A DNA stretch of 64,000 nucleotides, taken from assembly GCA_016271365.2 (NCBI GenBank), contig CM028129.1, forward strand, positions 847,176,501 through 847,240,500. The letters run 5' to 3'. The notes under the pieces are model-generated. The model made no database searches. It saw nothing but the letters and a program-made list of their open reading frames with translations, and was not told the DNA's origin. Positions 30,590-42,424 of the stretch are shown here, in pieces. This DNA is from Neoceratodus forsteri. Taxonomy: Eukaryota; Chordata; Ceratodontiformes; Ceratodontidae. The position numbers were made by a program, and so were the translations under genes. The first letter of the stretch is position 1. Every line of letters begins with the position of its first letter.

Positions 30590-32830
30590 GGTTTAAGATT
30601 TGCATCCAGTGCAGGCAGAAAATGCCTGCCACTGATGTGTACAACACTGGCTTGTACTGCCTGGGTGATCAACATAATGTTGAGGAATGAAATCTGTACT
30701 GGGCCATGCTCCCCTCCTCCATGGAAGACTGGAAGGCTTGATTGGACTTTGGTCAGCTGAAAGACCCCAAAAAGGTCCCGGTGGCTGCTCAGCTTAAGGA
30801 TGTGGAAGAAGAGGGGGAGATGGTTATGTTGATTCCTTGTTGGTCTTAGTATTGTTCTTAGATGGGGCCAGCATCAGAGGATCATTCTCTGTTGAGTTCA
30901 AAGAAATATGTCTGGCCTTCTAGACCTTTGGGAAGAGCCCTTCTCACTGCAGCAGAAAACACAAGCAACATTGTTGCGGTCGTGTTATTGGTGTTCTTCC
31001 CACTCCTTCAGTTTTCCTTACCACTCAGTCCCAGTACAGGTCCCTACAGTTGAGGAGAAGGTTGAGGGATCGAAAGTAAACTCGTCAGACCTGTCAACTT
31101 CAGCTTCAGGTGAGCAGGTGGTCAAGAAATTCTCAAGCCTCTCAACCAGCTGTCTGAGGCGATTGACAAGAAATTGATCTCACAAACGGTGGTTCTCCAA
31201 GTCCTCACTCAGGAGGATATAGCCCAATCAATGTCCATGGCTGGGTTGCCTCAGGAGTGGCCTTCACTAGTCATCATGCCTCTGATGTCTCTAGTGCTTA
31301 TCCTGCATAGGCAAGTAGTTTATCATGACCATCGGAGGACACCCATTGATGTCAACCCTCAGGTTGATGATTGAGTTCAAGGTGCCACTCACACTCTCGA
31401 TTCCACTCAACTGGGAGGAGTCACTGTCAGTTGTCCTCATCCTTTCATCCTTCTCATCCTTGAGGGAGAGAGGCATATATGAAAAATGTGTCGACACCAT
31501 GAGGAGCTCCTCTAGCAACAGTTTTACATTACTGGGAGGGGTAAGGCTTTGTCCCTTGGACCTCCAGTTCATTGGCCTATGTCGGTCATTAACAATCAAT
31601 CACAGAGAGGTCTATGTCGATCATTCCCATGCCAGTCCATGCTTCTCAGCAGTCCCCTCCATCTGCCTCTCTGCCCTTTTGGGTGGAGCTACTTCCTCAG
31701 CAGCCCCTATTCAGGGCTTTGACCAAGGAATCCCATGCTGCTGCCAGCATGCCAAGCCAGTTCTCAGTGGAGATGACCCAGTCTGAGGATACTGGGATAA
31801 TCCATGGTGGCAAATGGTCAAGGGCCAAGCTCAAGGAATCCTCTGATGACTCCAAAGGTGAGTTGTCCATGGCCTTGACCAGGACTCACATTTTCAACCA
31901 GGAATCTGGAAAGGAGTTGACCACCGACTATAAGCCAATGTCTTTTGGGGCTTTGATCTGACTTATATAGAAGTTCATGAATGTGCCTTTGGAGCCAGTC
32001 TAGAAGTGGGCCAAATACCTGTGTACTGACTTACTGGACAAGGATGATTCCACAGTGGTTGCCTTTCCTATGGCTGAGCACATCTTGGGACCTGCCCTGG
32101 AGCTTTGGCAGTATTCAGCATTCACCAGGCACCTTCCACTCATATGCTCCACAAGTAAGTGGTCCCAACGGGCTCCCTTTCTGGGTTTTCTGACCACCCC
32201 TCCACTGAAGGTTAGGTTTCATACTCAACCTTCTGTAAATTGCATGGCTAAGGGGACATGAACAAGCCCAGACCCGAAGTCCAAGAAGACTGACCATGCA
32301 GCTAAAAAGGTGTATGCTGCTGCATCTGTTGGTCTTCGTCAGACAAGCTGTGCTGTCATGATGACTAACTTTGGCCACTCCCTACTGGGAGTGTTAGGGG
32401 ACCTCCTTCTCCATCTTCCTGCTGGCAAACAGTTGCTGGTGAAAGGAAACCAGGGTCAATCAATGGCTAGAAACCATATGATGCTGGACAAGGGTGACTC
32501 CCATGGCATCATTTGGCCTGGCTGAGGCTTTCCTCCTTAATGGTGGATATTCAGCATAATCTTGCCAATGTCCCCCTTTTTGGGCACCAACCTCCTCATC
32601 CCTGTGGTGAAAAGGCATATCATGTGAATCGAGAAGTCCAGTGCCACCCTTGATTCTTTGGCTTCATCCCAGAAGGACAAGAAGGACAAGAAACGTAAAA
32701 GGAAGGCCTTCTAGTATTGGCCCTTTCAGCCACAACAGTCTCAGCACCAGCCCAAGCAGGGACAGTTTCAGTGCTGGTGTCTGAAGCCTAAATTTGGCTG
32801 CCAGGGGCAAAAAAATGGGAAGACAAGAGG
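30590..32830 (+). pseudogene. DIRS gag-like region, heavily mutated
   Basis: At 30601 a C-x-x-C (CIQC) is followed by KMPATD and YCLGDQHN, aligning with the zinc-binding start of the gag at 4115. One His is Tyr, one Cys is Gly and a stop (TGA) follows at about 30688. Downstream, Ser/Pro/Gln-rich sequence in several frames (for example 31174-31374 and 31614-31961) continues to a Lys-rich and Gln-rich tail near 32680-32820. No continuous frame remains. The inverted-repeat element at 32831-33024 marks the end of the recognisable gag. Confidence 0.6.
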
Positions 32831-33024
32831 TACCTACACTCAAAAATAATAAAAGCACCAACTTTGTTTGCAATTTCCAATGCTTTATTGCAAAATTCAG
32901 ACAAAAGAAGGTTCACAGATGTATCCGCTGGCCACTGCTTATCCTGGTGCTTCAGTTTAGAACCCTTTGTCAGATGCCCCCTCAACCAAAAAGGTGTTGC
33001 TTTTGTTATTTTTGAGTGCAGGTA
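32831..33024. mobile_element. MITE-like element with inverted ends, 194 bp
   Basis: TACCTACACTCAAAAATAATAAAAGC at the left and its near complement GCTTTTGTTATTTTTGAGTGCAGGTA at the right (two differences) bound a 194-bp segment inside the second DIRS copy. The interior (TGCAATTTCCAATGC, TTGCAAAATTC) has no coding motif. The flanking duplication is not clear. Confidence 0.7.
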
Positions 33025-33234
33025 TTGCTTGACTTTCTGGTTGTTTTGGGCTAGCCACCCCTTACCTGCACTATCCCTTTTCTTGGGTTTTGCAGTCAAT
33101 TTTGGAGGTTGTGCAAAAAAGTGAGGTGGAGGTGGTGGTGTCTCTGTGGCCTCTGTACCTGGAGCTTCCTTCAAGACTACACAGTGACAGGTTGTGGGGT
33201 GTCATTCTCCCTCCTATCCCGTCCCTGTCCCAGC

Positions 33235-33868
33235 TCCTGGTCGAGGGTCAGTTTCATCACTTCTTTCCACAATGATCCACCATTATCTCAAACAAATGGG
33301 TTCTAGAAGTGGTGGGCAGAGGGTTTTCTGGATTTCAGGGCTCTCCGACTGTACTGACTCTGGGCTCCTTGGGAGTCCAGGCCATTGAAGGACACATCCA
33401 TGCTAACAGCTGTTATCTCTCAGCTTCTAGAATGCAGAGCAATAGCCTGTATTCCAGATGCCATGGCCACTCAAGGATATGTGTCCAGGTACTTCCTGGT
33501 TCCAAAATGAACTGGTGTCAGGTGCCTCATACAGGAGCTGCATAATCTAAACCAGTTCTTGCAGAAGGGCAAGTTCTTGATAGTCACTCAGAATCAGATC
33601 ATTTTATCTCTGGAGCAGGACATGTGGTTCTGCTTCCTGAACCTCCACGATTCATTCTTTCGCTTCCCAGTCCATTGGTCTCATTGCCAGTACCTTCTGT
33701 TCTGTGCAAAGGTGATACTGTACCAGTTCCAGGTCATGTCCTTTGGCGTGTCATCAATGCCCAGGGTCTTCATCAAGTGCTTGGCAATGGTGGCATCTTT
33801 ACTGTGATGCAAGGCCATCACAATGTATCCCTACCTGGATGACTGACTGATAGCTGGGTCATCTAAAG
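33235..33868 (+). pseudogene. DIRS reverse transcriptase, N-terminal part
   Basis: A degraded segment at 33238-33330 (EGQFHHFFPQ, then NKWVLEVVGRGFSGF) aligns with the RT start of the 3.57-kb copy. The frame at 33559-33807 carries FCFLNLHDSFFRFPV (motif A, with Asp replaced by Asn in LNLHD) and FGVSSMPRVFIKCLA (motif B). The catalytic YLDD is encoded at 33832-33843, followed at once by TGA in place of the usual Trp codon. The RT is then cut by the LINE insertion at about 33869. Confidence 0.75.
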
Positions 33869-34058
33869 ATGATGGTCTTGACCCTAAACTTTTCCTTCAC
33901 TTGGCACCAGCCATGCTCTTCCCATTACCTTACTTCTAATTCTCTCCTCCTCTGCTACTCTTCCTGATGTCTGGAAACAGGCTATTGTCATACCTATTCA
34001 CAAAGGTAGTAACCTCACTTCTCCTTGTAACTTCTTTCCAATTTCTCTCCTTCCTACC

Positions 34059-34327
34059 TTGGCTAAGTTGCAGGAACACATTGTTCTATCTCAGCTTACT
34101 TCCTTTCTTGACAATTGCTCCTTTTTCACTCCTTTCCAGTATGGTTTTGGGAAATCCCACTCTACTTCTACCTCACTTCTTCAGCGCACTGATTCCATAC
34201 TTACAAGTATGGATAAAGGACTGATTACTTCTGCCATTTTTGTTGATCTTGTTAAAGCTTTCAATACTGTGGCACATCCCATTCAACTGAATAAACTTAA
34301 AACTGCAGGCCTTTCTGACTCTTACAT
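34059..34327 (+). pseudogene. LINE RT, fingers and palm fragment
   Basis: Reads LAKLQEHIVLSQLTSFL, FQYGFGKSHST and FVDLVKAFNTVAHPIQL, the region around RT motifs 1-A of a jockey-superfamily LINE. It ends at SDSYIE where the CR1 insertion begins. The continuation (WFCSYLK) is at about 37190. In the family this enzyme performs target-primed reverse transcription. Confidence 0.75.
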
Positions 34328-37182
34328 AGAAACATAGAAGTTGATGGCAGATAAGGACTGCAAGGCCCATCCAGTCTGCCCATTTCTTTTTCTACCTTAT
34401 GAATGTGCCATCGGCCTTTGCTCTGTCAATGACCTATCTATTCATACGCATCTGTATTACTCCCTTATGCCTATCCCATGCCTGTCTGAAGCCCTGCACT
34501 GTATCCATATCCATCACTTCCTGAGATAGGCCATTCCATGCACCCACCACTCTTTCTGTGAAAAAGAACTTCCTTACATTACCCCTTAATTGGCCTCCCT
34601 CTAATCTCATGCTGTTTCCTCATTTCCTGCTATTTTTCTTGTATGGAAACATGTTAGACTCTTTCACCTTGTTAATGCCCTAAAGGTGTTTGAATGTTCT
34701 GATCATACCACCTCTCTCCCTGCTTTGCTCTAGGGTATACATATTGAGCTCCGTTAATCTGTCCTCATATGTTTTCTGATGCAGTCCCTGCACCATTTTG
34801 GTTGCCCTTCTCTGGACTGCCTCAATTTGGTTAATGTCCTTGTGAAGGTGTGGCCTCCAGTACTGCACCCAGTACTCCAGATGGGGCCTAACCAATGTCT
34901 TGTAAAGAGGGATTATTACCTCCCTCTTCCAACTTGTGGTACCCCTATTAATACACCTCAACATCTCCCTAGTCTTACCTACTGCTTTAGTGGTCTGCTT
35001 GGATGATTTGAGGTCATCGGTGATGATGAAGCCCAAGTCTCTTTCTTCCCTTGTGACTGCCAGCAACTCCCCTCCCAGCCTATAGGTGGCTTCAAGGTTT
35101 CTCTTCCCTATGTGTATTATCTTGCACTTCTTTGCGTTAAACCCCAGTTGCCACTCTTCCGACCATTTTGCTAGTTTATCCAGATCTCTTCTCATTCTGC
35201 CCACCCCATCTGGATCATCTATTGTGTTGCAGATCTTGGTGTCATCTGAAAACAGACAAATCTTACCCTCCAGTCCATCTGTAATGTCACTGATGAAGAT
35301 ATTGAAGAGGACTGGCCCCAGTACTGATCCCTGAGGTACCCCACTTGTGACTTGCATTTCTTCTGACTGTATACCATTTACCACCACTCTCTGTTTTCTG
35401 CCCATCAACCAGTTTCCACCCATCTGGCCAACTTTGACCCACCCCGAGCCTACCCAGCTTATTAATCAATCTTCTATGTGGAACAGTATCAAAAGCTTTG
35501 CTGAAGTCAAGGTAAGTGACATCAGCTGCTCCCCCTTGGTCCACCACTATGGTTACCCAGTCAAAGAAATATATGAGATTAGTTTGACAGGACCTGCCTT
35601 TTGTAAACCTATGCTGTCTTGGATCCTGTGCTCTATGGATTCCAGGTGTTGCACTATCCTTTCCTTAAGGAGTGCCTCCATAATTTTGCCCACTACTGAG
35701 GTAAGGCTGACTGGTCTGTAGTTCGCTGCCTCCTCCCTGCTACCACTCTTGTGGAGCAGGATCAGATCATATGAGCCCTTCTACAGTCTTTGGGAACCTC
35801 TCCTGTGCTCAGAGACTCACTAAGCAGTTCCGATAATGGCTCTGCTAGTTCCATCCTTAGCTCCTTTAGTACCCTGGGATGTATGCCATCAGGTCCCATT
35901 GCCTTGTCCACCCTGAGCTTATCGTGCTGTTATAGGACCCTTTCTTTTGTGAAGGGACTAGTGCACACCTCCCTCCTTCCCCCCTGTGTCCATGGTGCTG
36001 AGCTGTGGGCCCTGCCCTACCTTCTCTTCAGTAAATACTGAGCAGAAGTATCTATTTAGGATAGATGCTTTTACATGGTCCTCCTCCTCACATGCCCCCT
36101 TATCCCCTTTGATCTTCGCAATACCCCCTCTGGACTTTCTCCTTTCACTAATGTATCTATAGAAAGTCTTGTCACCTTCTTTTACTGTTTGTGCTAGTGT
36201 TTCCTCAGTTTGGGTCTTTGTCTGCCTTATTGCCTTCCCTGCTTCCCTTAGGAAAGTTTGTTATGCCTCCCAATCTTCATCCCGCTGTGTTCCCTTATAT
36301 TTCCTGAAGGCCAGCCTTTTGGCGTTGACCTTTTCTGCTACTGTTTTTGAGAACCAAAGTGGCTTCCTTCTTCTTTTGCACTTTCTTTTCTCTCTAACAC
36401 AATGGGATGTTGCTTCAAGTATTGCATCCTTAATGCTTGCCCACTTTGCCTGTACCCCCTCACCTTTATTTCTTTTTGCCTGGACTTGCTTAACTCTATT
36501 GGTCATCTTATCAAAGTCAACTCCTCTGAAGTCACATATTTTTGCCTTGGAATAGGATGATTTAGCTCTTGTTTCCAAATTGAACCATACCATGTGATGG
36601 ACACTGGCCCCCAGGTGACCTTCTGCCTGGAGATCAGTGATCCTTTCCCTGTTAGTCAGTACTAGATCTAGGATAGTCCTGTCTCTTGTGGGTTGCTGTA
36701 CCAGTTGTTTGAGACCCTTCTCCTGCAGGGAATCCACCATGTGTCTAGTTCTGGCAGATGTTCCTGCTGGTATTGACCAATCTGTATCTGGCATGTTGAA
36801 GTCTCCCATTATCAGAACTTCCCCTTTAGCTGTCATGTTTTGTATATCTTCTAACTGTAATGTGTCTAGGTCCTCCCCCTGGTCTGGAGGCCTGTAAACA
36901 ACCCCAGTTCATATGGCTGTCCCATTTCCTGTTTCCAGGTTGACCCACAGTTCTTCTGGCTCCTTATGTGTATTCTGAATTTCTGTAGCTTTGATATTTT
37001 CATTGACATAATGGGCCACTCAACCTCCCCCCTTTTTGTACCTCGGTCTCTTCTGAACAGTACATAGCCAGGTACTGTAGTCTTCCAAGTGTGGTTACTG
37101 GTAAACCATGTCTCGCTAATGGCTACTATGTCCAGTTTAGCCTCTGTCATTATTACCTGCACACAGTTCTTTTTGCATATTT
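34327..37182 (-). mobile_element. CR1-like LINE, minus strand, nested
   Basis: The 3' end at 34327 carries the CATAGAAACATAGAA-type terminus on the plus strand (CTATGTTTCTATG repeats in element sense). Going to higher coordinates the order is RT C-terminus, RT, endonuclease C-terminal half, then endonuclease start near 37162. The length of about 2.86 kb covers most of ORF2 but no ORF1. It interrupts the LINE at 33.87-38.95 kb. Its 3' UTR differs from that of the CR1 family at 42-48 kb, so it is a separate subfamily. Confidence 0.85.
34680..37162 (-). pseudogene. CR1 ORF2 endonuclease-reverse transcriptase, broken
   Basis: The N-terminal endonuclease (37162-36866) reads IVAISETWFTSNHTW. The second half (36836-36261) has GDFNMPDTDW, but the catalytic SDHH is SVHH (Asp to Val). 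The RT middle (36240-35430) is fragmented. The C-terminal RT (35423-34680) has TSGVPQGSVLGPVLFN (motif B), FSDDTKI (motif C, Ala to Ser beside the intact Asp pair), LGFNAKKCK and the thumb [13 protein letters not shown]. The protein would nick target DNA and copy the RNA. Stops and frame changes at about 36860, 36250 and 35430 break it. Confidence 0.82.
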
Positions 37183-37209
37183 AGTCAGATGGTTTTGTTC
37201 CTACCTTAA

Positions 37210-37740
37210 ATGAAGGTCTCAAGTTGTCCAGATAGAAAAATCCAGGCACCTTCACTTCCCATTAGCTCAGGCACCCCTCAAGAGTCTGTCCTGGGTCAAC
37301 TCTTTTCAATATTCCTAAATGACCTACCCTCTGTCTGTTCCTCTGTGTTCATTCATATCTATGCTGATGACATAGTTCTTTTTGCATCTGGCTCCTCCCC
37401 CCATGACCTTACCTCCTGACTACAGTTGGATTTTGACAACATTCAGTGATGGTTCAAGGATAACCAACTGTCTCTTAATGCCAAAAAAACAGTCTCAATG
37501 ACTTTTGGTACCCATCAGAGGCTTGCCAAACTTAATTCTCCCCTACTATTTAATACCCTTGATGGTGTTAATATTGATGATGTCTACTCCTTTAAGTACC
37601 TCTGGGTCTGACTTGACTGGCATCTTGATTTATCTGTGCACATTGATGCAATTCACCATAAGCTTCACCCTAAGCTTGGTGCTTTGCTCAGGAATAAAGC
37701 GAGTATACCGCTCCCTGTCCGCCGAGAAATTGTACTAAAA
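37210..37740 (+). pseudogene. LINE RT, continuation after CR1
   Basis: Motif B is degraded (SSGTPQESVLGQLFSIFLNDL), YADDIVLF is intact at 37360 on, and a stop at 37417-37419 interrupts. The frame continues past it through LSLNAKKTVSMTFG and ends near 37738 after RNKASIPLPVRREIVLKM. It is the C-terminal half of the RT that begins at 34059. Confidence 0.72.
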
Positions 37741-38949
37741 ATGATCCTTCTTCCTTTGACTATGGTGACTTAGTCTGCAGTAGTGCCCCTAAATCCTCCC
37801 TTACCAGACTGGATCCCCTTTTTCATTCTTTCTGCTGCTTTGCTTTAGATTTCCCCCCTTGTACACATCCCTGCTCTCTTTAGTCAGCCCTTTCTCTTCC
37901 TTGATGCTAGGCACCTTTCCCATTGTGTCTCTTTTTTATCCAAATTCTGGTTCTGCACCCCTTCCTCTTATCTCAACTCCCTTCTTTTCCCTCCTCCTTC
38001 TTTCTCCTACCCTCTCTGCAACAATACTGTCCATTCTCTCACTATGCCTTATAGAAAATCTATTGTTGCCAATTTGCTTTTTCTTAAAGGTGGTAGGAAA
38101 CAGTTTTTACACCCCTAAATGCCCTCCAGTTGTTCTTTTATTGGCCACCCAGTATTCTGATATGCTTTTGAACTTTTTTGTTTAATTAATAATCTAATTT
38201 TGTTGCTTTTGTAACTACCCTGAATCCCTATCTGTTCATCAGTTGCTGCTGTCTCTTTTCATACTGCTTGAACATTCTATGACATCTCAAACTCCTTTAC
38301 AGGCCATTCATATGATTGGCATTGAATGGGAGTCTGTGATGTCATAGAATGTCTTAGAGGTATGAAAATCAAGAGCAGTAGCTGGTGAGGAGAGTGGAAC
38401 TCAATGTAGATCTGAGGGCACCCCAAAGCTAGATAATTTATTTATCAAAAAGTCATCAGAGCATATCAGAATGCATAACTGGTGTTGAAAGGAAGATGGA
38501 CGGCCAGTTGACTATGGAAAACTCATCTCCCATCTCCTTTAACGCTTTCATAAACTTTGGTCCTTCCTTCCCCTTTCTATTAATTCTGTCTCTTCTCCTT
38601 CCTCCCTAAAGTCTCTTCTTTCTGACTTTTGTCATCCTACCTGCAACTCCCTATGACCCTTCCCCTTTTTCTCCATTCTCTAGTCTTGCCCTCTTCTTGC
38701 TGTTCCACTATTTTTCCTTTCTGTATATCTTAGAATGGTTTTATTTTCTAGTTGCCTTTATTTATTATTCTGCCTATAATATATATGATTCTGCTTGTAA
38801 TTACTATATTATTGTATTTTACTTTGTTTATTTTTTATTGTTAGCTATCTCCTTCTCCCCTCTCCCTTAGGACGCATCTGGAAATGAACTGTTTTCAGCT
38901 CAATATGTATTTCCTGCTTAAACTTTTAAATAAATACCCAAATACATAA

Positions 38950-40060
38950 AGAGGCCATGGAGTGGTCCAGAGATTGATCCTCTAGATCCATTGTGATGTG
39001 GGCCTTCTGGTCAAACCAGACAAGCTGAGCTGATCTCCATGTAGGCAATCAAATTCTTCAGGGCAGAACTAGGATTCCTGTGGGAGAATGCCTATCTCCC
39101 TGCAGACCGGACATTGGATCTTACTTCCTTTGTCCGATCATTTCAGTTTGGGCTATCTCACCTGACTCAGGAGTTCCTGCAGCTGCTGGGGTATATGTCA
39201 TCCACCAGCAGTGTGATCCATTGGCTAGTGGTCCGAGCACCGAGGTCACTTAGACCAGCCAATCTTAGTGACCCAGCTGATGTGGGATGCTACCCAATGG
39301 TGGCTGGATGCATGGTATCTGGAGGGGGGAATCCCATTTGTCCAGCCAGAACTGTCCATCATACTCATGATGAATATGTCTCTGGTAGGCTGGGGAGCAC
39401 ACCTGGGAGACCACAGAGCCCATGGGTACAGGTCACCCATGGAGTCCTGTCACCACATTAGCCTGCTGGAGCTCTCTGCAGTGCATCTGCCTCTGACAGA
39501 GTTTGCTCCAATGATCTGGGATCTGGTAGTGCAGGTCTAAATGGACAGCATCATAACAATATTCTACCTGAGCAGGTAGGGTGGGATGCATTCCCTTCCA
39601 TCGTGTCAGGAAGTTCTCCACACCTGGGCACTTGTGCAGACCCTGAGTGCAGATTTCCGGTGATCCATGTCATAGGAGTCAACAGTCAGCTGGCAGATGC
39701 CTTCTGCTGGGTTGGAGAGAGGTTGCAAGATTGGTCCCTGCATCAGGAGATGGCAGACCACCTGTTCTCCATGTGGAGCACCCCTCTCCCCCTGCTCGTG
39801 GACTTGTTAGCCTCCTGGAAGAGCAGAGAACTGAGGCAGTGTGACACTGTAAAGGAATGCTTTCATGAAGCCCTGGGCCCCATGCCTCTTATATACTATC
39901 CCTCATTTCCACGTGGTTCACAGAGTCATGGCCAAGGCCTGGAAGGACATGGCACAGATGATCCTGAAAGCCCCAGACTGGCCCAGGCAGTTTTGGTATC
40001 TAGATCTCCTGAGTCACAGCAAAGACTTCCATGGAGGTTGCCACTTCACTCAGATCTGCT
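38950..40060 (+). pseudogene. DIRS RNase H and methyltransferase-like region, second copy
   Basis: DIRS sequence resumes with EAMEWSRD and LVKPDK-type segments (38950-39060), then AYLPAD near 39090 and SFVRSFQFGLSHL. The RNase H is recognisable by SLVGWGAHLGDHRAHG and LLELSAVHL (39379-39500), but the first catalytic Asp (TDAS in the other copy) reads MNMS. LADAF (ADALSR equivalent) is at about 39689-39703. A methyltransferase-like segment follows, with PLLVDLLASW (about 39795) and ILKAPDWPRQFWY (39961-40000). Multiple frame changes. Confidence 0.7.
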
Positions 40061-40079
40061 AACCAGACAAGAGGGGAAG

Positions 40080-41168
40080 GTCTTGCACCTTGACCTTCAA
40101 TCCCTGCACCTCTCAGCCTGGTTCCTGAGCAGCATGAGTTTCAGGCTGTGGGCCTTTCAGAAGATGTCGTTCTCATTGTGGAGGCATCCTGAAAGGAGTC
40201 AACTTGTAAATGCTGTACATTTAAGTGGAAGAAATTCTTGATCTGGTGTCAGGGTAAGGCGCTTCATCCCCTTACCTCTCCCATGGTAAGCATCCTTGAC
40301 TACCTATGGTCCCTCTCTCAGTTGGGCCTGTGAGTGACATCTCCTAAGGTGGCACTGGCAGCCATCTCTGCATACTGGACATGGACTGGTACATAGATGG
40401 TGGCCCAGGAGATGGTGGTCAGATGCTTTTGAAAAGCCTGGATCACTTGTCTCCTCTGATGCATGAAGTTCCACTCCATGGAACTTACTGCTGGTGTTGG
40501 CAGTGCTCATGAGCAAGCCATTTGAGCCACTGCACATGTGAGAGATGTCACGCCTGCTGTGGAAGACTGTCTTCTTTTATGGACATCATGTCAGTCAGAA
40601 GGATGAGCGAGTTCCAGGTGCTCTTGGGGAATCTCCTTACCTGGTCTTCCACAGGGACAAGTTCTTCACCTCCCTCACCTGAAGTCCTCCTCAAAGTTGC
40701 ATTGGAGGTTTCCCATTAGCCAGGTGATTAACTTACTGGTATACTTTAGAAACCCAACCTCAGAGGCCAATCGCAGACTCCATACCATGGACTCATGGAA
40801 GGTACTCTTGTATGACAAAGACTGCATGGCTGGAGTTCAGGGTGAGGCTCACCAGCTATTTGTAACATACACTGAAGCTGTATCTCACAGACCAACAGAT
40901 AAGCAGACAATTGCCATGTGGATTACAAGCTGCATTGAACTCTGCTGTTGGTTGGTTGATAGGGAGTCACCCCAGGGGCCTAGGGTTCATTCCACCAGAC
41001 ATACCACTGCTTCAGTGGCTGCTTCCAGGGACATCCCCAATGCAGAGATATGCAGGGCTGCAACCTGTAGTAAAGCACACCTTCATCTCTCATTACTGCA
41101 TCAACATCATGAGCTATTGTGATGCTGCTTTTGGGTTCTCAGTCCTCCAGTATCTGTTCACCAAATAG
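40080..41168 (+). pseudogene. DIRS tyrosine recombinase, second copy
   Basis: The C-terminal half is recognisable. H-x-x-R appears as VHSTR (about 40989-41003), followed by AASRDIPNAEICRAAT and, in the adjacent frame (41090 on), HTFISHYCINIM with the probable nucleophilic Tyr. The final AFGFSVLQYLFTK matches the end of the recombinase at 8692. Upstream (40080-40700) only fragments remain, and I could not find box I. Frameshifts near 40700 and 41070. Confidence 0.68.
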
Positions 41169-41224
41169 GTTTTACACCTTGCCCCTTCTCCTGGAGGACT
41201 GCTTGGAGTCTGCCAGAGTGTGGA

Positions 41225-41550
41225 TAATGAACTGCATCCACATTGTTAGAAATATGGGCTACTCACCTGTAACTGTAGTTCTATGAGAGGTATACAGTTC
41301 ACATCCACACAACCCACCTTACCTTCCCTTCCCTGGCAAGGGGCACCCAGATCCCTGCTTCCAGAATGCAAAGATCTGATATCATGAAGCAGATCCAGAG
41401 GACATGCCACCCAAGTGGTGGGAGGAATGTAGCTTGAAGACTTCTGATGACTCACCTGTCACTAGAAGACTGCCAAGCTATGGTTGTGAACTCTATACCA
41501 CTAACAGAAATATTGTTACAGGTGACTAACTCATATTTTTATGCCAGAAT
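41225..41550. repeat. Terminal and internal complementary sequence of second DIRS copy
   Basis: GGCTACTCACCTGTAACTGT and GAGAGGTATACAGTTCACA (41247-41300) are roughly complementary to TGTGAACTCTATACCAC and GTTACAGGTGACTAACTC (41489-41531). This is the layout expected for an internal complementary region followed by the right end. Identity is only about three quarters by eye. Confidence 0.55.
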
Positions 41551-42119
41551 TGAAAATGACTTTCTGAAATCCAGCCCTTGGACTCCGAAATGAATTTGCA
41601 AAGATGGCATCAGATGATAAACAAATGTGGGAGTTATGTGCTACTGTCTTCAAAACTGCTTATTTTATTAATTAAAAATAATGTATTTTTTCTTATAAAT
41701 GTGATCTATATTGTGTCATTCTACAGTTATACAAGATATTTATAGATAATGTTGCATGCTTTCAGTGCATTACATTGCAGCATTTGTGTGAGACAGATGA
41801 TGCCTACTATTACCACAAAATGGGACCATCTGTCAAAGCAATGACAGCAATTTCATGACTGATTATAGCAATCAACATTTTACAACCACAGTGTATTACT
41901 TGTGCAGTTATATGTACAGTAGTTGTTCATTTTTGTGTTTTTTTTTCTATGTAAGGTTTGGACTGGTACTGACACAGTAGTCTGAGAAGAGTACATTTGA
42001 ATGGTACTGGTTAAATTGTGCAGGATCACACAGGATCTCATTTCCTCTCCTCCTGCAAAAATGCATGAGAGCTCCTGCTCCTCTGACAGTTTTGTCCATT
42101 AGATACTGAAGGAGAGGGA
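41551..42119. other. Unassigned sequence between DIRS and CR1
   Basis: AT-rich, with no recognisable coding or repeat structure. Confidence 0.35.
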
Positions 42120-42127
42120 TCAGAGCA

Positions 42128-42424
42128 GTGCAACAGGAGTTTATGGAGTTGGGGAGGAGCCTTAGACAAGTAGCACACATGGTAACTTTCTCAGAAGTGC
42201 TACCTGTCTATGGCATGGATGAGGTTAGGGTTCTCCGCACCATGGGATTCAATGATTGGTTGACAAACTGGTGCAGAGCTCAGGGATTTGGCTTCATTGC
42301 AGACTGGGGCTCCACTTGGAGGGATGCAGGCCTATACAGGTGCGATGGTCTGCCTCTATCTAGGAGGGGAACCAGGATCCTAGGTGATAGGTTTAAATGC
42401 TTCATTGGCAAGCATTTAAACTAG
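42128..42424 (+). pseudogene. CR1 ORF1 esterase-like C-terminus
   Basis: The frame reads VTFSEVLPVYGMD, GFNDWLTNWCRAQGFGFI and RCDGLPLSRRGTRILGDRF. CR1 elements are known to encode an SGNH-type esterase in ORF1. Its last block normally contains a D-G-x-H pair that supplies the catalytic Asp and His. Here the block is DGLPL, with His replaced by Pro, so the domain would be inactive. Only the C-terminal portion is present because the element is 5' truncated near 42120. The stop at 42422-42424 is followed by the ORF2 leader. Confidence 0.65.

Larger units (their letters stand above)
33869..38949 (+). mobile_element. LINE (jockey superfamily) inserted in DIRS, itself split
   Basis: The left part 33869-34326 encodes RT fingers and palm (KQAIVIPIHKG, then FVDLVKAFNTV as motif A). 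The right part about 37183-38949 continues with a motif B remnant (TPQESVLGQ), catalytic YADD (37360-37371), LSLNAKKT and YSFKYL. The two parts are separated by a minus-strand CR1. The 3' end is an A/T-rich tail (AATAAATACCCAAATACATAAA). TAAAG occurs at both borders (about 33864-33868 and 38945-38949) and may be a short target duplication. The element is 5' truncated and has several stops. The clade is uncertain (Rex1-like is possible). Confidence 0.75.
30580..41550 (+). mobile_element. Second DIRS-like element, old and interrupted
   Basis: DIRS sequence is present at about 30580-33868 and resumes at about 38950-41550. The two halves contain, in order, gag zinc motif, RT up to YLDD, (LINE insertion), RNase H, methyltransferase-like region and recombinase. 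The right end resembles a DIRS terminus: sequence 41247-41310 (CTACTCACCTGTAACTGTAG) is approximately complementary to about 41480-41540, consistent with an internal complementary region and the right end. No left terminal repeat is seen, so the 5' end is probably lost at the junction with the L1. It is far more mutated than the copy at 3.57 kb and represents a different subfamily. Confidence 0.85.
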
